This document shows positions 43,622 through 51,877 of a stretch of DNA of 64,000 nt, one piece after another. The stretch is taken from positions 1 to 64,000 of the forward strand of contig BQIV01000009.1 in the NCBI GenBank assembly GCA_021604005.1, in the 5' to 3' direction. The notes beneath the pieces were generated by a model. The model saw only the letters and a program-made list of their open reading frames with translations. It ran no database searches and had not been told where the DNA came from. Origin of the DNA: Nitrospirales bacterium. GTDB taxonomy: Bacteria > Nitrospirota > Nitrospiria > Nitrospirales > UBA8639. Numbering within the stretch: the stretch's first letter is position 1; each line of letters begins with the position of its first letter. A program made the translations under genes and the position numbers.

Positions 43622-43884
43622 ATACCTTCTTCCTCTTTGTGTTACTCACGCTTGCGGTATTAATCGGAGCGTATTTATATCGCGTGCTTCAGGGACCGAC
43701 GATTTTTGATCGCGTGTTGGGCCTCAATGGCATATCCACAAAAGCGATTATTTTACTCATACTGATTGGGAGCGTGCATGAACGGGTCGACATGTTCATC
43801 GATATCTCAACCGGCTATGCACTCTTGAATCTCGTCGGGGCCTTGGCCGTCGCCAAATACCTCGAGCAAAAGGGACTTCCGTAA
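43618..43884 (+). CDS. mnhF: Mrp/Mnh antiporter subunit F-like protein
   Basis: An 88-residue protein with three hydrophobic helices and the MrpF motif YRVLQGPTIFDRVLGLNGISTKAIILLI, followed by DISTGYALLNLVGALAVAKYLEQKG. It overlaps mnhE by 4 nt and is 1 nt from mnhG. It is one of the small subunits of the cation/proton antiporter module, also found as MbhB-type subunits of membrane-bound hydrogenases. Confidence 0.92.
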   Translation: MNTFFLFVLLTLAVLIGAYLYRVLQGPTIFDRVLGLNGISTKAIILLILIGSVHERVDMFIDISTGYALLNLVGALAVAKYLEQKGLP

Positions 43885-43885
43885 C

Positions 43886-44185
43886 ATGGATGTGCTCGCG
43901 GTCATCTTTATTCTCGCCGGACTCTTTTTTCTGGTTGTGGCGGCCATTGGGGTTATACGGCTCCCTGATGTATTTACGCGCTCGCATGCGGTCTCGATCA
44001 CGGATTCTCTTGGAGCCTTTTTGATGCTTATAGGCATTGCCATCCATGAAGGCTTCAGCTTAAACGTCCTCAAAATTTTGGCCGTCTTGGCTTTACTCTA
44101 CCTTCAAAATCCGGTGATTGCCCATGCGACCGTTCGCGCAGCCCTTCGTGCAGGGTTGAAACCCTGGCAAAGAGAATCGACATGA
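43886..44185 (+). CDS. mnhG: Mrp/Mnh antiporter subunit G-like protein
   Basis: A 99-residue protein with three hydrophobic helices. FLVVAAIGVIRLPDVFTRSHAVSITDSLGAFLMLIGIAIHEG is the MrpG core; the family phrase is GxxRxPDxxxRxHAxxxxDTLG. It is followed by the C-terminal helix LALLYLQNPVIAHATVRAALRAG. It sits between mnhF and the DUF4040 gene with a 4-nt overlap at its end. It is a small membrane subunit of the antiporter module. Confidence 0.92.
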   Translation: MDVLAVIFILAGLFFLVVAAIGVIRLPDVFTRSHAVSITDSLGAFLMLIGIAIHEGFSLNVLKILAVLALLYLQNPVIAHATVRAALRAGLKPWQREST

Positions 44186-44712
44186 TATTTTCATTTGAAA
44201 TTCCACTGCTCATTCTCTTACTGCTGACAGCCGCTGGAGCCATTTTAGTCAAAGACCTCATGAGCGCCATATTACTGTTAGGCTGTTACAGTTTTTTCTT
44301 ATCGCTTGTCTGGGCATGGCTGGGAGCCGTGGATGTCGCCTTCGTCGAGGCCGTCGTGGGCGCAGGCCTTGCCACGGTCTTATTTCTCTTGACACTGTTC
44401 GGAACAGCGCCGAAAGACAGTCGCCTTCGCCGCCCTCCGCCGCCCATGGCTGCGCTGATTGGGCTCCCCCTACTGGGAATTTTATTACTGTATGCCGCAA
44501 AGGACCTCCCCCAATTTGGTGATCCGAATTCTCCGGCGAATTCTCATATTTCTCCTACCTATCTCGAACAGAGCTTTCACGATACACACACCCCGAATGT
44601 CGTCACGTCTGTCCTCATGGACTATCGATCGCTGGATACGATGGTCGAGACCGTTGTGATTTTTACCGCCGGTATTGCCTGCGTACTCTTATTGCGGAGA
44701 AAAGCCTCATGA
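44182..44712 (+). CDS. MbhD/MbhE-like (DUF4040) subunit, homologous to the MrpA C-terminus
   Basis: A 176-residue protein with about five hydrophobic helices. PLLILLLLTAAGAILVKDLMSAILLLGCYSFFLSLVWAWLGAVDVAFVEAVVGAGLATVLFL is the DUF4040/MbhD domain, related to NuoJ. The second half, with NVVTSVLMDYRSLDTMVETVVIFTAGIACVLLL, resembles MbhE. In Mrp antiporters these two domains form the C-terminal end of the large MrpA; here they are a free-standing protein and a NuoL is encoded separately. Overlaps mnhG and mnhB by 4 nt each. Confidence 0.85.
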   Translation: MIFSFEIPLLILLLLTAAGAILVKDLMSAILLLGCYSFFLSLVWAWLGAVDVAFVEAVVGAGLATVLFLLTLFGTAPKDSRLRRPPPPMAALIGLPLLGILLLYAAKDLPQFGDPNSPANSHISPTYLEQSFHDTHTPNVVTSVLMDYRSLDTMVETVVIFTAGIACVLLLRRKAS

Positions 44713-45161
44713 TTCGGCCACATGACAGCATCATCGTGCAATCGTTGGGGAGATTTCTCATTCCCGTCATTCAACTCTTTGGCCTCTATGTCCTATTTTT
44801 TGGACAGTATGGGCCGGGAGGAGGGTTTGTCGGCGGCGTCATTTTAGGCACCAGCATGGTCCTGGCCATTCTCGTCTTCGGTCATGATGCATCACGAAGC
44901 CAATTATCAAAGAAAGCCTTGCACGGAGACGGCCTTGGCATGCTGATTTTTGCAGGTGTCGGCGGACTGTGTTTGATCGGAGGTGGGGAATTTCTCAATT
45001 ATGCCCATTTACACATTCCAGGCCTTGAAATCGCCGCCCGCCGGTCACTCGGCATCGTATTGACGCAAATTGGCGTTGCCATCGATGTCGCCGTGACGGC
45101 CATATCCATCGTCTTCAGCTTATCCGCCGAAGAAATCATTGAGGATTCAACAAATGGTTGA
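44709..45161 (+). CDS. mnhB: Mrp/Mnh antiporter subunit B-like protein
   Basis: A 150-residue protein with four hydrophobic helices. IQLFGLYVLFFGQYGPGGGFVGGVILGTSMVLAILVFG is the MnhB core with its glycine-rich loop HxxPGGGFxGG (here YGPGGGFVGG). GGLCLIGGGEFLNYAHL and the last helix (LTQIGVAIDVAVTAISIVFSL) complete the fold. It overlaps both neighbours (4 nt with the DUF4040 gene, 8 nt with mnhC), so the operon is translationally coupled. Confidence 0.92.
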   Translation: MIRPHDSIIVQSLGRFLIPVIQLFGLYVLFFGQYGPGGGFVGGVILGTSMVLAILVFGHDASRSQLSKKALHGDGLGMLIFAGVGGLCLIGGGEFLNYAHLHIPGLEIAARRSLGIVLTQIGVAIDVAVTAISIVFSLSAEEIIEDSTNG

Positions 45162-45531
45162 TGTCATGTCGGCCCTCTTTCAACGCCCAAATTTTCTGAT
45201 TTTTGTCATTATATTTCTTTGGGGACTTTACATCATGGTCACGCGCTACAACCTGGTCAAAAAACTTGTCGGCATGTATCTCGTGCAAACCAGCGTCATC
45301 TTTTTTCTCGTATCGATCAGCGCCAAGAAAGGGGCGACGGTGCCGATCTTGCGGTCAACCACAGACACGGTCAATGCCATCGACTACAGCAATCCGTTGC
45401 CGCACGTCTTGACCTTGACCGCAATTGTGGTGGGAGTGGCAACCCTTGGCGTCGCCTTAGCCTTGTGTTCGGCCATCTATCGAACGTACGGGAGTCTTGA
45501 CGAAGAAGACATTTTGAAAAGACTAGAATGA
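45154..45531 (+). CDS. mnhC: Mrp/Mnh antiporter subunit C-like (NuoK-type) protein
   Basis: A 125-residue protein with three hydrophobic helices. ATG 45154 follows GAGGA with 8-nt spacing; an upstream TTG at 45139 is less likely. YNLVKKLVGMYLVQTSVIFFLVSISAKKGATVPIL, then NPLPHVLTLTAIVVGVATLGVALALCSAIYRTYGSLDEEDI are the MnhC blocks related to NuoK, including the acidic end. It forms the thin side of the proton-path subunits. The start overlaps mnhB and the stop overlaps mnhD by 4 nt. Confidence 0.92.
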   Translation: MVDVMSALFQRPNFLIFVIIFLWGLYIMVTRYNLVKKLVGMYLVQTSVIFFLVSISAKKGATVPILRSTTDTVNAIDYSNPLPHVLTLTAIVVGVATLGVALALCSAIYRTYGSLDEEDILKRLE

Positions 45532-46997
45532 GTCGACACATTCCAGCTCTCCTCTTTCTACTTCCGTTGTTTGCAGCCATTTCAATGCCAATGGCCTGCT
45601 TGAAACACCGAGAATGGAGCCGCCCGCTTGCCATCAGCGTGCTTGGCACCATGATCGGGCTTTCGCTCGTGAATCTGTCTTTCGTGTTGGAACACGGAGC
45701 CATCCACTACGACTTTAGTGGATGGGCGGCGCCTCTCGGCATTGAGTGGGTCGCTGACCCGTTAGCCAGCCTCATTCTCGTGGCATTAAGCTTTTTAGGT
45801 TTCGTGGCGTTGATATTCGCTGGAGCGGGAGAACCTAAAAACCTTGGCGGTCGAATCGTTCATTTCTATGTATTAATCCTACTGCTTATTTCGGCTCTCA
45901 CCGGAATTGTCTTTGCTGGAGATTTATTTAACCTGTTTGTGTTCCTTGAAGTGGCCGCGCTCTCCAGCTACGCCCTCGTGGGTGTCGCCGGTGGACGGGC
46001 CTTGTTCGCCGCCTTTCGCTATCTCATCTTAGGCACATTGGGAGCGTCCCTGTATTTACTGGGTGTCAGTTACTTCTATGCGGCAAGCGGCACGCTCAAC
46101 ATGGCGGATATGGCCGACAAGCTTCCCCACCTACTGATATCAAGGGCGGTTGTCGGCGGCCTCTTGTTTATGTTTATCGGACTGGGCATCAAAATGGCTC
46201 TCGTTCCCTTTCATGCGTGGCTTCCAGATGCGTATTCCAGTGCACCGGAATCCGTTTCGCCTATTTTAGCGTCGCTCGTCACAAAGGTGGCACTCCTCGG
46301 ATGGGTGAGAATCATCTTTTGGGTCTTGGGTGCGCAAGCGGTGCTTCAAGACATTCCAGTCCTGTTACTGATTGGCGTGCTAGGCGCACTTGCAACTGTC
46401 ATCGGTGCCGTGCTCGCATTCACACAGCATGAGATCAAACGCATGTTTGCCTACGGAGGAATCTCCCATATCGGCATTATTCTCATTGGCGTGAGTCAGG
46501 GAAATCAAACAGGATTTGCCGGCGGCATCTTCTACTTATTAAATGATGCCGTCATGCAAGCCGCCTTGTTTTTCTTTATCGGAATCGTCATTTTCCAATA
46601 TGGCATTCGCCATGTTGAGGATCTTGGTCAGATGGGCAAGCAGGCTCCTTGGCTGATCGGATCCCTTGTCATCATGGCAATGGGGATGATCGGCCTTCCG
46701 CCTACCGGCGGTTTTTTTGGAAAGTGGTACATCATTTTAGGTGCGCTCGAAGCCGACAACTATGTTGCCGTTGGAGCCATTTTGCTTTCAACATTGCTCA
46801 CGTTGGCCTATTTCGTCAAAATCTTCGAGCACCTGTTTCGGACACCCGCCACCGTTACGAATCCACAGGCTGTTGAAACGCCCGTCGCCTTCCAGTTCAG
46901 TGTCTTGGTGACCTCAGCGGCCATCCTCATTCTCGGCTTGGGAAGCGATCCTATTGTTGGCCTCATACTCAACCACGCGCTTCCTCCGGGACTGTGA
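45528..46997 (+). CDS. mnhD: Mrp/Mnh antiporter subunit D-like (NuoN/NuoM-type) protein
   Basis: A 489-residue polytopic protein of the proton-antiporter superfamily (NuoL/M/N type). It has about fourteen membrane helices; the central domain has FAGDLFNLFVFLEVAALSSYALVGVAG (proton-pump Glu on helix 5), FHAWLPDAYSSAPESVSPILASLVTKVALLGWVRI (Lys on helix 7/8) and FTQHEIKRMFAYGGISHIGII. It could pump protons or sodium. In the operon it precedes nuoL by 8 nt. Being between mnhC and nuoL, it acts as the D-type or N-type channel of a hybrid complex. Confidence 0.9.
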   Translation: MSRHIPALLFLLPLFAAISMPMACLKHREWSRPLAISVLGTMIGLSLVNLSFVLEHGAIHYDFSGWAAPLGIEWVADPLASLILVALSFLGFVALIFAGAGEPKNLGGRIVHFYVLILLLISALTGIVFAGDLFNLFVFLEVAALSSYALVGVAGGRALFAAFRYLILGTLGASLYLLGVSYFYAASGTLNMADMADKLPHLLISRAVVGGLLFMFIGLGIKMALVPFHAWLPDAYSSAPESVSPILASLVTKVALLGWVRIIFWVLGAQAVLQDIPVLLLIGVLGALATVIGAVLAFTQHEIKRMFAYGGISHIGIILIGVSQGNQTGFAGGIFYLLNDAVMQAALFFFIGIVIFQYGIRHVEDLGQMGKQAPWLIGSLVIMAMGMIGLPPTGGFFGKWYIILGALEADNYVAVGAILLSTLLTLAYFVKIFEHLFRTPATVTNPQAVETPVAFQFSVLVTSAAILILGLGSDPIVGLILNHALPPGL

Positions 46998-47005
46998 GGA
47001 ATACG

Positions 47006-49102
47006 ATGTCTATGTTTGCGCTCATCCCACTTCTCCCGCTTTTCGCCTCGCTTGCGCTGGTGCTCGGGGGGGCGCGATGGAGAGAACACGGGCACCGTGT
47101 CGGAATTCCTGCTATTGGCCTTTCCTTCGCATTGTCTGTCTGGGCATGTGTCGAGGTGATACAACATGGCCCTATCTCTATCTCCCTATACCGCCTCTTT
47201 CAATCCGGGTCGCTTATCATTGACTTAGGAATGTACATCGATCAACTCACCGTATTGCTCCTCTTGTTGGTGACGGGAGTCAGCGGCGTGGTGCATGTCT
47301 ATTCGTCCAACTATATGATTGGTGATCCCCGGTATAACCGATTTTTTGCCGTCATCGCGTTGTTTACCTTTTCCATGTTGATGCTAGTCAGCAGCACCAA
47401 CCTGCTCATGTTGTTTATCTGTTGGGAAATCATGGGCATGTGCTCGTACCTTTTGATCTCCCATTGGTCAGAACGGCCATCCGCATGCCGGGCAGCGACA
47501 AAAGCGTTTTTAGTCAACGCTGTCGCCGATGTCGGCTTAGGATTTGGTATCATTCTGACCTTTTTCACATTTGGAACACTCGACATTCAACATATTGTGT
47601 CTCAAACACAGAGCATGCAAGAACAAACGATTAATGTCCTCGAATGGGCCGGTCTTGATCTTCACGTGTATTCACTGACCATCATTCCAATCTGTATATT
47701 GATAGGGGCAATGGGAAAATCCGCACAAATGCCGTTTCATGTCTGGCTGCCATTTGCCATGGAAGCCCCCACACCCGTTTCCGCGTTGATTCATGCGGCC
47801 ACCATGGTGAATGCCGGCCCGTTTCTTCTGATTCGATTAAGTCCCTTAATCGTCCTCTCCCCCTTCGCCATGACGATCATCGCCGTGGTCGGAGCCGTAA
47901 CCGCACTGTTTGCCGCTATTGTCTCTTTAACTCAAAGCGACATAAAGAAGGTCCTAGCCTATTCAACCATGAGTCACATTGGGTTTATGATCATGACATG
48001 CGGAATTGGGGCATTCGTGGCAGCGACATTTCATTTGCTTGCCCATGGCTGTTTGAAAGCGTTTTTATTTTTATCGACCGGCAATACCCTTCGTACGGCC
48101 TCATCCCACCATTCACATGTCGACACACAACACGGAACACCTTCGCAGGCACCAACATCGCTCTATGCCGGAGCGTTCATCTTGGCCTGCCTTCCACCCT
48201 TTATTATTTTCTCCGGTCCCTATGAGTCCGTATGGATTGCACAGAATTTTGTGTCCGCCAAGATCGGGTTTTGGATAATCGGTCTTACAACAGTATTTTT
48301 TACCGCCATGTATCTGTTTCAAGGAATTATATCGATTTTTCAACATGCACCGGTCAAACCTGATCCAACAAATCCATTATCAAAAGCCGCACAGCCTCAA
48401 ATATTTTCGCCTGCTCACCTGTTAGGGATCTGTATTGGGGGAGGGTTCATGGCCATGGTCCTCTTGGCCGCATGGACGTGGTTTGCACAATTTCTTACGC
48501 CGGCCTTTTCCGTAACCACGCCACGTGCCATGGAAGCCTTCGAAGAAACTTCTCCAGGATTCGGTCCTTGGATTATTCTCCCTCTTTTCGCGGCAATCGG
48601 AGGATGGGCCTACGCGTTGTCGAGATACCGGCGATCGAGTCACCCGTCGGCTAAACAATCAAAATTCATGCAAACACTGTATGTCACATTCTTAAACAAA
48701 GGGTATTTCGACGAGCTATACGAATTGTATATTGTTCAGCCAACGCTTCGATTCGCCAACTGGCTCTGGCGGATTGTTGATGTTCGCGGGATTGATGCAG
48801 CCATTCATATGATCGCAACATCTTCTCTCCTTTTTGCTCGATGGCTTTGGAGAGTCATCGATGTGCAAGGCATTGATCGTGCCGTGATCGGCATTGGACA
48901 ACACAGTATTGGACTGAGTCGTTGGCTATGGCGAGTCGTAGACGTTCGGTGGTTGGATCACAATATGAGCGAAATGGGGAAACGCGCCGATGCAGCAGGA
49001 GAATTGCTGCAAGAAGTTGAATCACGCACAATTCAACATCAATTACTCGTCATGGTGTTTTGGCTTGTTCTCGCGACCGGAATATTGTACCTCTTGATCT
49101 GA
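47006..49102 (+). CDS. nuoL: NuoL/MrpA-like proton channel subunit with triplicated C-terminal motif
   Basis: A 698-residue membrane protein from ATG 47006 (GAGGA ribosome site; GTG 46994 is alternative). The proton-antiporter domain has LLMLFICWEIMGMCSYLLISHWSERPSACRAATKAFLVN (pump Glu), MPFHVWLPFAMEAPTPVSALIHAATMVNAGPFLL (Lys/His line) and LTQSDIKKVLAYSTMSHIGFMI. It resembles NuoL, including a long C-terminal part. In that part the tryptophan motif LWRIVDVRGID / LWRVIDVQGID / LWRVVDVRWLD repeats at W586, W613 and W640, exactly 27 residues apart. After that a last helix (LLVMVFWLVLATGILYLLI) closes the protein. It may serve as the DabB-like partner of DabA, or as NuoL of a hybrid complex; the sequence does not decide. 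Confidence 0.9.
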   Translation: MSMFALIPLLPLFASLALVLGGARWREHGHRVGIPAIGLSFALSVWACVEVIQHGPISISLYRLFQSGSLIIDLGMYIDQLTVLLLLLVTGVSGVVHVYSSNYMIGDPRYNRFFAVIALFTFSMLMLVSSTNLLMLFICWEIMGMCSYLLISHWSERPSACRAATKAFLVNAVADVGLGFGIILTFFTFGTLDIQHIVSQTQSMQEQTINVLEWAGLDLHVYSLTIIPICILIGAMGKSAQMPFHVWLPFAMEAPTPVSALIHAATMVNAGPFLLIRLSPLIVLSPFAMTIIAVVGAVTALFAAIVSLTQSDIKKVLAYSTMSHIGFMIMTCGIGAFVAATFHLLAHGCLKAFLFLSTGNTLRTASSHHSHVDTQHGTPSQAPTSLYAGAFILACLPPFIIFSGPYESVWIAQNFVSAKIGFWIIGLTTVFFTAMYLFQGIISIFQHAPVKPDPTNPLSKAAQPQIFSPAHLLGICIGGGFMAMVLLAAWTWFAQFLTPAFSVTTPRAMEAFEETSPGFGPWIILPLFAAIGGWAYALSRYRRSSHPSAKQSKFMQTLYVTFLNKGYFDELYELYIVQPTLRFANWLWRIVDVRGIDAAIHMIATSSLLFARWLWRVIDVQGIDRAVIGIGQHSIGLSRWLWRVVDVRWLDHNMSEMGKRADAAGELLQEVESRTIQHQLLVMVFWLVLATGILYLLI

Positions 49103-49159
49103 CATATTCGTGATTTTGTCGCTCGTATTTCGTATCTCGTGGAAAAAGAGAACGTCGCT

Positions 49160-49277
49160 CGTCGCTCGTGAAGCGTATCTCGTACTTCGTAAAAGGCAAA
49201 GACCGTAAGGCCAAGACCTGCGAGGCAAGGGGCACAACATATTCTTTTCTTCCACGAGATACGCTTCACGAGCGACG
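49160..49277. repeat. Long inverted repeat of the TCGTATCTCGT family, between nuoL and nuoM
   Basis: The 24-bp arms at 49160-49183 and 49254-49277 are perfectly complementary and contain the core GCGTATCTCGT. The loop is 70 bases. Shorter TCGTATTTCGTATCTCGT stretches precede it at about 49122-49140. It lies wholly within the 231-base gap between nuoL and nuoM. A stable RNA hairpin or a protein-binding site is possible. Confidence 0.85.
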
Positions 49278-49333
49278 AAATCACGTCAGGATCGACAAGG
49301 AAGATATTTCTAAAAAGATAGGGAACGTCCAAG

Positions 49334-50839
49334 ATGGCGATTTTCGCGGATCATATGATCAGTTGGATGGTAGCAATACCCTTTGTGGGAATTGTTCTGC
49401 TCGCGCTTGTTCGCGATCAAGAGTGGATTCGGCGAATTACCTTGGGAACGTCAATCACCGAATTTGGATTGAGTCTCATCTTATGTCTCAATTTTGACTT
49501 CACCCAACAGGGCTTGCAATTTGTCGAGCGAGTAGCCTGGATGCCTACGTTTCACATTCAATATGCTGTTGGAGTTGACGGCATCAGCATTCTACTCGTG
49601 CTCTTGACAACACTTCTCTGTCCTTTGTGTGTCCTATGCTCTTGGAATTCCATCACAACTCGTGTCCGCGCGTTTATGTCGCTGATTCTGCTGGTTGAAG
49701 GGGCCATGATCGTCGTCTTTACGGCCCTCGACCTCTTTCTCTTTTTCATGTTGTGGGAACTCACGATGATTCCCATGTATTTCATGATTATTCTCTGGGG
49801 AGGTCCCAATCGAAGCGCAGCCGGAATTAAATTTGTCCTATACAGTCTCACGGGAAGTTTATTATTACTCGTCGGCATATTGGGTCTGTACCTCGAAGGC
49901 GGCCACACCTATGACCTGCTCGTGTTGAGCCAACACACCTATTCCCCAACCGTCCAGTTTTGGTTGTTCTTAGCCCTGTTCCTCGCCTTTGCCATCAAAA
50001 TGCCGATGGTCCCATTCCATACATGGCTACCAGATGCCCATTCCGAAGCGCCAACCGCCGGGAGCGTCATTCTCGCAGGCATACTCTTAAAAATGGGCGG
50101 TTATGGGTTTTTGCGATTTTGTCTGCCGATGTTTCCCGATGCTTCGGCGATGTTTGCTCCCTACATTCTCTGGTTATCCGTCTTTGCTATTGTCTACGGC
50201 GGGTACATGGCGTTGGCACAATCGGATCTGAAAAAATTGATTGCCTACTCATCCGTGTCACATATGGGCTTCGTCACGCTGGGAATTTTTGTGTTCAACA
50301 GTCAAGGCATTCAAGGCGCCATCCTGCAAATGTTCAATCACGGACTCACAACGGGAGCCTTATTTATTTCCGTCGGACAATTATACGACCGGACTCACAG
50401 CCGGGCCATCGATGACTATGGGGGCTTGCATAAACCCATGCCGAGATTTGTCACATTTTTCTTTCTGTTTTCGGTTGCGGCGTTCGGCCTCCCCGGCACC
50501 TGTAATTTTATTGGAGAATTTCTGGTGCTTGTCGGGACATCTTCCACAAGTTTCGCGATGGTCCTTCTGTCCATGGGCGGCATCGTCTTAGCGGCAGCCT
50601 ACATGCTATGGATGCTACAAAAGGTTGCATTGGGCGAACCCAATACAAAAGCTGCAGCGGTCTTGCCCGACCTCTCGAAGCGGGAATTGATGACTGTCAT
50701 TCCACTAGCCATCCTGGTATTGTGGATTGGGCTATACCCCAGCCCCTTAATGGAAATGATGGATGCAAGTGTGACGAATCTCGTCGAGCATATGGCCACC
50801 ATCTCGCCACAGATGGCGTTGATTTCAAGTTGGCCATGA
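49334..50839 (+). CDS. nuoM: NuoM-like complex I membrane subunit
   Basis: A 501-residue NuoM-type protein of about fourteen helices. Recognisable blocks: FHIQYAVGVDGISILLVLLTTLLCP, LDLFLFFMLWELTMIPMYFMIILWGG (pump Glu), FAIKMPMVPFHTWLPDAHSEAPTAGSVILAGILLKMGGYGFLRF (Lys), ALAQSDLKKLIAYSSVSHMGFV and LPGTCNFIGEFLVL. This is the standard complex I NuoM sequence rather than an MrpD sequence. It follows nuoL after a 231-base gap containing an inverted repeat. Whether it belongs to the same complex as the mnh genes or to a complex I encoded partly at 61.8 kb is open. Confidence 0.93.
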   Translation: MAIFADHMISWMVAIPFVGIVLLALVRDQEWIRRITLGTSITEFGLSLILCLNFDFTQQGLQFVERVAWMPTFHIQYAVGVDGISILLVLLTTLLCPLCVLCSWNSITTRVRAFMSLILLVEGAMIVVFTALDLFLFFMLWELTMIPMYFMIILWGGPNRSAAGIKFVLYSLTGSLLLLVGILGLYLEGGHTYDLLVLSQHTYSPTVQFWLFLALFLAFAIKMPMVPFHTWLPDAHSEAPTAGSVILAGILLKMGGYGFLRFCLPMFPDASAMFAPYILWLSVFAIVYGGYMALAQSDLKKLIAYSSVSHMGFVTLGIFVFNSQGIQGAILQMFNHGLTTGALFISVGQLYDRTHSRAIDDYGGLHKPMPRFVTFFFLFSVAAFGLPGTCNFIGEFLVLVGTSSTSFAMVLLSMGGIVLAAAYMLWMLQKVALGEPNTKAAAVLPDLSKRELMTVIPLAILVLWIGLYPSPLMEMMDASVTNLVEHMATISPQMALISSWP

Positions 50840-50938
50840 AATATTTGTGGCAATCATGATATACTCTTCATAAGAAAACGATGTTTTATGTGTTTTTTGA
50901 AACTTGACAACTAGCCAAAGAGTGATTAACTGTAAGGC

Positions 50939-51610
50939 ATGACACAACCTCGGCCTCTCACACATGATGAAAAGAAGGCTTCGGAAGCGGCATTCCGGGG
51001 ACTGCCATTTAATCCCAAATGGTCTCAGTCGGCAAAAGCCGTATACGATGGGATTATGGCCACATTAGATAAATCGTCAACGACTTCTGCCGATACGGAT
51101 CTCTCCACTGAAACACCAGAAGAATCAAGAGAACTGGTTCCTGTACCAATGAATGAAGTGGATGTGACCACCGGAGAGCACGTCAAAACCGATATCGAAC
51201 TCATCGATGAACAATCCGTACAACAAATTCACTCACGACGCGAAGCTATCGAAGCTGGATATTTGATGGACGTCTCCGAAGAAGCAAAGAATATCGGCCT
51301 CGAACTCGCTGTAGGCATGACAAAACCCCTATGGAATCAAGGAATTTGCCCTTCGACTGATTTGTCAGACGAAGAGTTACACAACCGTATTCGTGATGTT
51401 TTGATTGCCGTTCGCTTGCGACTGGCCGGCCTTGAGACGCCAGCCGCCTTTGTGGAGGTTCCGGTCCTGCTCTCGTTCCCGCCTGAACCCACACCGCAAC
51501 TGTTCCTGATCTACGCGCTCTTTCATAAGGATCCGCTTGAAGCCGATTCACTGCTTCTGCTCCATCCAGGGGAAGTTTCTCTGGCCAAACAATCCTTTTC
51601 TGAAAACTAA
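50939..51610 (+). CDS. Unknown protein, possibly DUF6573-like
   Basis: A 223-residue soluble protein. It has a polar, low-complexity N-terminal half (TSADTDLSTETPEE) and a C-terminal domain starting SRREAIEAGYLMDVSEEAKNIGLELAVGMTKPLWNQGICPS. The pattern SR-x-x-AI-x-x-G-x-L-x-DVSExA-x-x-G resembles DUF6573 proteins, many of which are plasmid- or phage-associated, but I am not certain. ATG with TAAGG ribosome site. It begins 99 nt after nuoM, with a possible own promoter (TTGACA at 50904). Function unknown. Confidence 0.7.
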   Translation: MTQPRPLTHDEKKASEAAFRGLPFNPKWSQSAKAVYDGIMATLDKSSTTSADTDLSTETPEESRELVPVPMNEVDVTTGEHVKTDIELIDEQSVQQIHSRREAIEAGYLMDVSEEAKNIGLELAVGMTKPLWNQGICPSTDLSDEELHNRIRDVLIAVRLRLAGLETPAAFVEVPVLLSFPPEPTPQLFLIYALFHKDPLEADSLLLLHPGEVSLAKQSFSEN

Positions 51611-51714
51611 GCGGCTCAGATCATTTCCTCGCATCCACACCTCATTCAACGAATATCCATAATCAATGGATTACTCCCTCGCCTTGCATATGGTATCGTA
51701 CCGCCTTTCCCTTC

Positions 51715-51836
51715 TGTCTCGTAGCTCGTGCTTGCGCGCTGAAGCGCTTTGGCGCGCAAGCGTGAGTCGTTGTTCGTCTCTCGTAAAAAACTTTAGGACT
51801 TTCCCCAACTACATACGAGCGACGAGATACGGGGCA
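51715..51836. repeat. TCGTATCTCGT-family hairpins between two unknown genes
   Basis: It combines TCTCGTAGCTCGTG with a stem GCTTGCGCGC (51730-51739) / GCGCGCAAGC (51752-51761), and further TCGTCTCTCGTAAA near 51774-51788 facing ACGAGCGACGAGATACG at about 51815-51831. It belongs to the same family as 49160-49277 and 52315-52432. Confidence 0.65.
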
Positions 51837-51877
51837 ATGAGGCCTCACGAGTTTGGTCATTTGAAGTGAGTACAACG

